A model generated the notes under the pieces. That model worked only from the letters and a program-made list of their open reading frames with translations. It did no database searches and was not told where the DNA came from. From assembly GCA_028671895.1 (NCBI GenBank), contig JAPMAC010000209.1:21288501-21352500 (forward strand): a DNA stretch of 64,000 nucleotides, given 5' to 3'. Shown here piece after piece: positions 58,822 through 64,000 of this stretch. How positions within the stretch are numbered: the stretch's first letter is position 1; each line of letters starts with the position of its first letter. The stretch is from Oenanthe sinensis (Eukaryota; Streptophyta; Magnoliopsida; Apiales; Apiaceae). The translations under genes and the position numbers were made by a program.

Positions 58822-60769
58822 TTAATTCTGCACAAGGCATTCTGGCTTCCCTGGCACAATCACGGGGTTCACAGGTTCTTCATGAGATCGACCCTCTAAA
58901 TCTTGGTCTTCATCAGAGCTGCGAGTGTTAACCACACATTCATCAACAGCGCAAGTGATTGCCTCAAAGATTATATCTTTCACTTCCTGGAATCTCTCTT
59001 CTGAGAGGGAGACCTCAGCTAGAAGCCTCCAAGCATTTTCCTCAGATGCCCCCTCATAGTCCTCCTTTCTTTTCAACACCATATGTCCACTAATTTCCCA
59101 AACTGCGGGATTCACTTGGGTGTCCAGAAGTTCAGAACTCACTTCCCCCAGAGCTTGTTTCTCTGCATAACACTGTTTATTCATTGTGACAATAATTCAC
59201 GTCAGCACAACTGGATGTAACCCAATCATTTAGAACATATTAAAAATTGTGATCAAGGAACAAAAAGAACATGGATTAGTATGAACTGATTCTTTTACCT
59301 GTGGAAGGAGGAAGATGCGCCTTCCGGAGTCAGAGATGAGGACATTGTAAGGTATGTTATTGATCTGAAGGCAGATGCAAGCGTCTGCAACTGCAGCTGA
59401 CAAATTCTCCAGACTTGAACCCTCGAATACAAGACCTCTGACGGGATAATTCAACAGCTGGGAAATCTCAATCCCACCAGTTAAAGTAGTTATATTCTTA
59501 GTGCTTGTCTTCTCTATGGGGAATGGTACAGCCAGGTAATATGCCTGTTCCAACAAAACCAAACTCTACACTTATGCATCAACCATGAACAAACCTATTA
59601 AGTATATGACATCATCGTTAATTAATCATTTATAACAAGTATGAGTGTCAGACCTGGAAGTGAAGGTGATTAATGGTAGCAAAAGCCCCTAGGCTATTGT
59701 ATCCCAAACGGAAGTATGGACTCCCTGCTTCTGCTGCCATGTAAAGCGCAAGCAAGAGGCTTTCATGGTCAATCCTTTGTGGTAAGCACTCAAGAACACG
59801 AGGGATCAGAAGTACATGCCCATATTCAATTGGACTGACCTGTTAATTTAGAGTCGAGAACAAAGTTGAGTACAAATATTTGAATAAATTGCACAACTTA
59901 TCAAATTCAAGCAACAAAGAACATACATTAATGGCAACAACGCTAGGGGAGTTGGCAGCATCAATTGGAGCATTTGGAAAGAACTGAGTTTCACCATCCT
60001 CGCTTGCTTCAAACTGGAAGATCACCTCTTCCTGCCCAACTTTAGTAAAATTGAATTTCGATCCATCAAAGGGCTGCAACACCTTGTCGACTCTAAACTC
60101 AGTTGGCCTCTTCTTCAGGTGGCGACCCTCATTCAGCTGAGCAATAAATCCATGGTTTCCAGGGATCACCTATACGCAACAAAACGACAAAATGAATTGG
60201 GTCCTCAATAAATGACAGCATTCTCTCTTTATACAATGCAATCTCATTCAAACTAGAGTTACTACAAGATAGTGTATGAAATTACCTTGGTTTGGCAGGC
60301 AGTGACATCATATCGAAAAAGTCCCTTCTGCATACGATCCTCCCACTGTCATCAACAATTAACAAAATTTAGCCAAATGAAAACAATAACAAACCCAAAA
60401 TCCAAACATATTATAAAAAAACAGCATACCTCTCCAAGTATAAGAGATTCGAGAAAAGCAACAGGAGGCTCCTGCTCCTGCTCCTTTATCTCCTCAGCAG
60501 CCAATTCCTTGCCATCACAAACTTTAGTCTCCTTTCTAAAAGCATACAAAGGTAGCTTCGACCCTGATTATCAACATCCAACATACTAAATCAGCATCAC
60601 AATAATTCACAAAAAAAAACAATAACACGAAGATAAAACAAAATCGAGTAATACCAGGTAGGCAACACTTGTTGAGACAATTACGGCCACAACCACCCGG
60701 GGTTAATTCCTCCCCATCATCCTTTTGGTAATTAGACACAACAGTAGGAACCCTCTTAATCCTCAACAT
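58822..60769 (-). CDS. VTC5: GDP-L-galactose phosphorylase (VTC2/VTC5 family)
   Basis: Seven exons, all GT-AG and phase-consistent: 60769-60655, 60563-60430, 60345-60286, 60169-59927, 59839-59654, 59544-59299, 59172-58822, giving 444 residues, the normal family length. The N-terminus MLRIKRVPTVVSNYQKDD is nearly invariant in the family. The HIT-like motif HLHFQ, with the nucleophilic histidine, ends exon 5 (about residues 242-246). The enzyme converts GDP-L-galactose and phosphate to L-galactose-1-phosphate and GDP, the first committed and rate-limiting step of the L-galactose route to ascorbate, in cytosol and nucleus. Translation is expected to be controlled by the uORF at 60847-61038. VTC2 and VTC5 cannot be told apart from sequence alone; VTC5 is chosen because the neighbourhood matches the Arabidopsis VTC5 region. 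Confidence 0.95.
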
Positions 60770-60846
60770 CTTATTTCTTGTTGTTGAATTTATAATATCA
60801 AATACGATATCTAAAAGAGTATTATAGGGTACTTAAAAGGCTAAGG

Positions 60847-61038
60847 CTAAGAGAAAGAGAAGAAGTAAAAGTAACAACCACCACCGGCAAGAAAGAGGAG
60901 GTCAGAGGGATTGCCGCCTTCAGAAGGCAAAGCACCACGACCACCGTGCGGCAAAGGATTGGTTATAACAGAAACACCAGCCTTGCGTCGCACGGAATGG
61001 ACATGTACGACTCCCCCGGATATCCTGTGTATAGCCGT
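60847..61038 (-). CDS. Conserved ACG-initiated uORF controlling GGP translation
   Basis: Starting at ACG (61038-61036), the frame is open for 63 codons and ends with TAG at 60847-60849, 77 bases before the main ATG. It encodes VRRKAGVSVITNPLPHGGRG followed by ALPSEGGNPSDLLFLAGGG. This is the strongly conserved peptide I remember from the non-canonical uORF of plant GGP mRNAs. High ascorbate is known to stall ribosomes on this peptide and to repress the main ORF. There is no in-frame ATG, consistent with ACG initiation. It belongs to the same transcript as the gene at 58822-60769. Confidence 0.9.
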   Translation of the reverse strand, partial: TAIHRISGGVVHVHSVRRKAGVSVITNPLPHGGRGALPSEGGNPSDLLFLAGGGCYFYFFSFS

Positions 61039-61210
61039 GATGTCTACAACTTGGTGGCTTCTGGGTTTGTACCCCCTCTCTTGCTTCTATGATTTTTCTA
61101 AGGGACAATTCGTCGAACACTTGGCGTGCGTTGTAACGAAGAAAAGGAAGGAGATAGGTTACGAACGATCTGTGTTATTTTTGTGGTGAGGGAAGATTGG
61201 GGGATGGGGG

Positions 61211-61220
61211 GTATATATAG
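61211..61220 (-). promoter_or_regulatory. TATA box of the GGP gene
   Basis: The minus strand reads CCCTATATATACCCC, a near-ideal plant TATA box. It lies about 170 bases upstream of the uORF start and 440 upstream of the main ATG, which leaves room for a long leader carrying the uORF. Confidence 0.75.
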
Positions 61221-61909
61221 GGAGGCAAGAGGCCAGGCTTTTTTGGGTTAAGATTATAGTTGTGGTTGAGTTTAAAGCCTCATTGGTTGAGTGGCTGATA
61301 TACTATATAGTCTATATCTACATTATGTAAACTACATGTAGGTCGTACTTTTTTTTTCTAAGCTATGTGATCGTACTTTTACTTGACCCAAAATCTTGTT
61401 CGTGTTCCAATTCCTTCCCCTCGCTTTAAATCCACATTTATTATTATTATATTATTATTTCTTTCCTTGTTTTGTGAGGATTTCTTTTCTTTTCTTTTCT
61501 TAAATTACTTTATTTTATAGTATATTCTATATTATATCCTTTTAATATGAAAATAAGGAAATATTGTGTATATTAAAATAATATTTAAAAAGATTGTGTG
61601 TATCAAAATATTCCTCTTTTAGTGACGGGTGGGGTTAGTCCAGGTCGGTATTCTAAAAATTCGGTACTAGGCGGAGAATTAGGCGTTTTTAAAAAAAAAT
61701 CGGTATTAGGTGGTCAAAATCGGAATTAGGCGTGTTTTGTGAAAATCAGTCAAATTTTGTATCAAGCGGTATAAGTCGGTCAAAATTGGTAATAGGCGGT
61801 ATAAATTATATATTTCATTATCAAATCTCCCAAAAATATTATTATTGTTATATTATATCTTAAAACATGCACAAAAATATTACCAAGTAGTCATTGTATT
61901 TCTCTGACA
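61221..61909. other. GGP upstream region with degenerate CGGTATTAGGCGG repeats
   Basis: Promoter-side DNA. Between about 61635 and 61800 the motif TCGGTATTAGGCGGT recurs in diverged forms (CGGTACTAGGCGG, GGAATTAGGCG, AAGCGGTATAAGTCGGT, TAATAGGCGGTATAA), resembling the subterminal repeats of a DNA transposon or LTR. No ends or duplication were identified. Confidence 0.45.
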
Positions 61910-62142
61910 GCAGTTTTGAATATTAACCTCAAACAGAGCCTAAAAGAAGGTCGTATGATCAATATAAAGCACGAAGTATCCCATTTTAAGCTGGGTACTT
62001 ATGAGGAGGTACTTACCAAAGCTTTAGTGGTGGTAAGAAGGTTAGCAGTAGCAGTCGAAAAGAAAATTGAGGATGGTAAGAGGATGGTAAGAAGATGAGT
62101 GAGCTTGCATGGATTCGAAGGAAATGGATTACAAAGAAACTT

Positions 62143-63561
62143 TGTTAGTCACAAATATCGTAGAAGGGGGTTGAATACGATATTGTCCAATTTTAACTTT
62201 CTTCGTGGAATATACTTTTATGGACTTAGACTTTTAAACAGGAGTACAATCAAACAACAGTCATAACAATATTAACACTGTTTGTTTGGGAAATATATCA
62301 TTTTATTAATATAATTCCTGAGGGGTGTGCTACACTTCTAACATTGTGGTTAGCTACAATGATTCACTAATCTACAGATACAAGGGTTTGTTAAAAGCAA
62401 TCAATACAATCAATACAACCAATATCTCATTAATGGCTTCTGTGTATGTATGTCTTGAATGCTCTCTGAATATTTCTCTCGACTTGTTCTGCAATTGAAT
62501 CAATATCAAAGATAAAGTCTCTGCTGCTTTTTGTGTAGTCTTGTTACCAACCCATATACGTGGCTTAATTAGAACCAAGTAAAATAGATTGTTTCCATTC
62601 TATTTTATCAACAATCGAAGGAATAAAACTTAACCATCGATGTGTCTTGGAATAAAAATCGGAATATAAATAAAATGAATTAAGTTAATTCACTTTATTT
62701 CATTCACAACAATCGGATGGAGTTTGAGTGTGATAACAATCAGCCACTTACCTTGTTAATGCCTTAATAATCGGAGAATTCTTTTTTCTTGTTTCTTTAT
62801 TAGATAGTGCCTTAACAATCGGCAAAAACAATCTTCAAGTCCTAATCATCGGCCATTTCAAGTGCTTTAATAATCGGCATTATTTAAAAGATTTAATCTT
62901 TAAATAAATCTTTTAAGTGTCTTAGCATTTGGAGCCACACTTAGTGCCTTAACAATCGACAAAGATGTAGTACTTTAAGTGTAGGCAATTTTGTACTTTA
63001 AACTATTTTCTAGTCCTTACAAAATTGTCTACTACCTTGAATCAAGTTTATTGATTTACCTTTGCTTTGCAAACTTGATTCTTTTTTTAGGTTTGACATC
63101 CCTAGCAAATTCTTCTGATTCACAGATGCAGTTCTCAATTTCATTTGTGTTGATGTTTAGTGCAACTGGTCTGGTTCACAAATAACTAATACGATCTTGA
63201 TTACCTTATCTTCTTGACTATACAATTGGCTTTATTCCTTGTTGATAAACGAATGCTTCTGTAACTCACTGAAATATTTTGTTTTCTTTGTAATATCCCG
63301 TGATACCATTAAAACCCTTGAACCACTTAAACTTTATTCTTCATTGAGACTAGAACATCTTAATGAACTTCTTTCAGTGGTCTTCAATGTCTTCAAGGCT
63401 TCTTCTGATATTCATGATATTGTGTCTTGAAGCTATAACCGATTCGCAGTCAATTCCTATGCTTAAGGTAATATTAGTTATATGTCTTCATGTGTTGAGT
63501 TAGTTACCTCAATTACATGTTATGTTATGTTACGTTACGTTACGTTACATTATGCTTTACA
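62143..63561. mobile_element. Sirevirus-type solo LTR inserted in gypsy gag relic
   Basis: It begins TGTTAGTCACAAATATCGTAG and AGGGGGTTGAATACGA, similar in layout to the LTR at 23819 (TGTTAGACAC..., AGAAGGGGGGGTTGAATGCAA), and ends TTTACA. It is flanked by a perfect AACTT duplication (62138-62142 and 63562-63566). The length is 1419 bp. It carries its own recurrent motif, CCTTAAYAATCGG, five times between 62755 and 62960. No internal genes are present. Confidence 0.88.
63519..63552. repeat. Microsatellite (GTTAT/GTTAC)n
   Basis: About seven pentamers of GTTAT grading into GTTAC, near the right end of the solo LTR. It is a simple slippage repeat, not a telomere-type sequence. Confidence 0.85.
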
Positions 63562-63780
63562 AACTTTCAATAATTGAGGTTTTGGTGAAAATGCAAATAA
63601 AGTGATTCAATTAAATATGTTTCGGTGTTCTAGGTGTGGTCGCAATCACTTAAATAAAGACTGCCATTGAAATACTGATGCTTATTTGAATTATGGTGAG
63701 ATGGGTCACATTATTGCAGTTGTCCAAAACATGATCCATATAGAGAAAGGGTAATGAAACTAAAGGGATTTTGACAAGTC

Positions 63781-64000
63781 ATTTTGGACCAAGTTACGGA
63801 CGAGTATATCAACACCTACCTAAACAAGATTAATGAATGCAATTACTTATTATGCTAGTTAGATTTTTTTAATAATATTTATTTATGAACATTCTACATG
63901 TATATGGTTTGTGTGTGAAATTTGATAACCAAATTTTTGTAAGTAGGATAAACTGTAATATTCGTAAATTTTATTGTGTAAGTTTATAAAATATGTTCAC
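63781..64000. other. AT-rich end of window
   Basis: No gene or repeat was recognised in the last 220 bases. It may continue the gypsy relic. Confidence 0.3.

Larger units (their letters stand above)
61910..63780 (+). mobile_element. Relic of Ty3/gypsy gag, split by a solo LTR
   Basis: The plus strand at about 61950-62090 encodes a gag-like segment (HFKLGTYEEVLTKALVVVRR), as found in chromovirus gag. After the solo LTR, at about 63618-63750, a degenerate double zinc knuckle follows (CSRCGRNHLNKDC, then a GEMGH motif in which a cysteine is replaced by tyrosine), with an in-frame TGA between them. No pol is visible before the window ends. The element is dead. Confidence 0.65.

Noticed and set aside
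60920..61120. A 66-codon minus-strand frame in the GGP leader overlapping the uORF
   Set aside because: It has no ATG or upstream ACG start, and its peptide is not the conserved one; the ACG frame at 60847-61038 explains the region better.
60911..61189. A 92-codon plus-strand frame antisense to the GGP leader
   Set aside because: It is the complement of the conserved uORF and leader, with no independent coding evidence.
63519..63552. GTTAC/GTTAT repeat as a possible interstitial telomere
   Set aside because: The plant telomere unit is TTTAGGG; this is a plain pentamer microsatellite inside a solo LTR.

Overview
The window is nuclear DNA from a flowering plant. The evidence is spliced GT-AG genes, nested LTR retrotransposons with plant-type primer sites, MITEs and hAT elements, and AT-rich intergenic DNA. 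The host genes are eudicot-like. The species cannot be fixed from sequence alone; an asterid is my guess.

Left part (1-33166) is a transposon graveyard. A Ty1/copia element of Sirevirus type lies on the minus strand (1-25020, left LTR cut by the window edge). Its gag-pol is broken, and downstream of pol it has a very long accessory ORF. A young 11.7-kb Ty3/gypsy Athila-type element (4037-15779) sits inside that ORF, with a perfect 5-bp target duplication (TCCAC) and LTRs differing at 2 of 1323 positions. To the right are part of a gypsy-like element with a long LTR and an unrecognised ORF (25021-29670), then a decayed LINE (about 29740-33166). The LINE is interrupted by a fragment of a spliced host gene (TcdA/CsdL-like exon) and by a chromovirus-like solo LTR.

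Right part (33642-61220) holds four host loci: a secreted GH17 beta-1,3-glucanase with an X8/CBM43 domain (minus), the 11-exon molybdenum-cofactor/tRNA-thiolation gene CNX5/MOCS3 (plus), a bL31m mitochondrial ribosomal protein reading frame with a nonsense codon (minus), and the 7-exon GDP-L-galactose phosphorylase VTC2/VTC5 (minus). The last has its ACG-initiated ascorbate-sensing uORF. From memory, these families are close neighbours on Arabidopsis chromosome 5 (At5g55120-At5g55180), so the segment looks syntenic. Between and inside the genes are a foldback MULE MITE, a Harbinger-type MITE, a Stowaway MITE, a hAT element in CNX5 intron 10, a 3.3-kb hAT transposon with a degenerate transposase gene, and a solo LTR of the same Sirevirus family.

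The end (61910-64000) is a relic gypsy gag split by another Sirevirus-type solo LTR.

The most unusual signal is the 8-mer TGACAGTA/TACTGTCA. It recurs at least 13 times in about 420 bp immediately upstream of a TATA-like box and the Sirevirus accessory ORF. It recurs again many times in the LTRs, in a related solo LTR 30 kb away, and inside coding sequence, where it yields Thr-Val repeats. The accessory protein carries a nuclear-localisation-like basic cluster. Together these suggest, as a hypothesis, a self-recognition or regulatory module encoded by the element.
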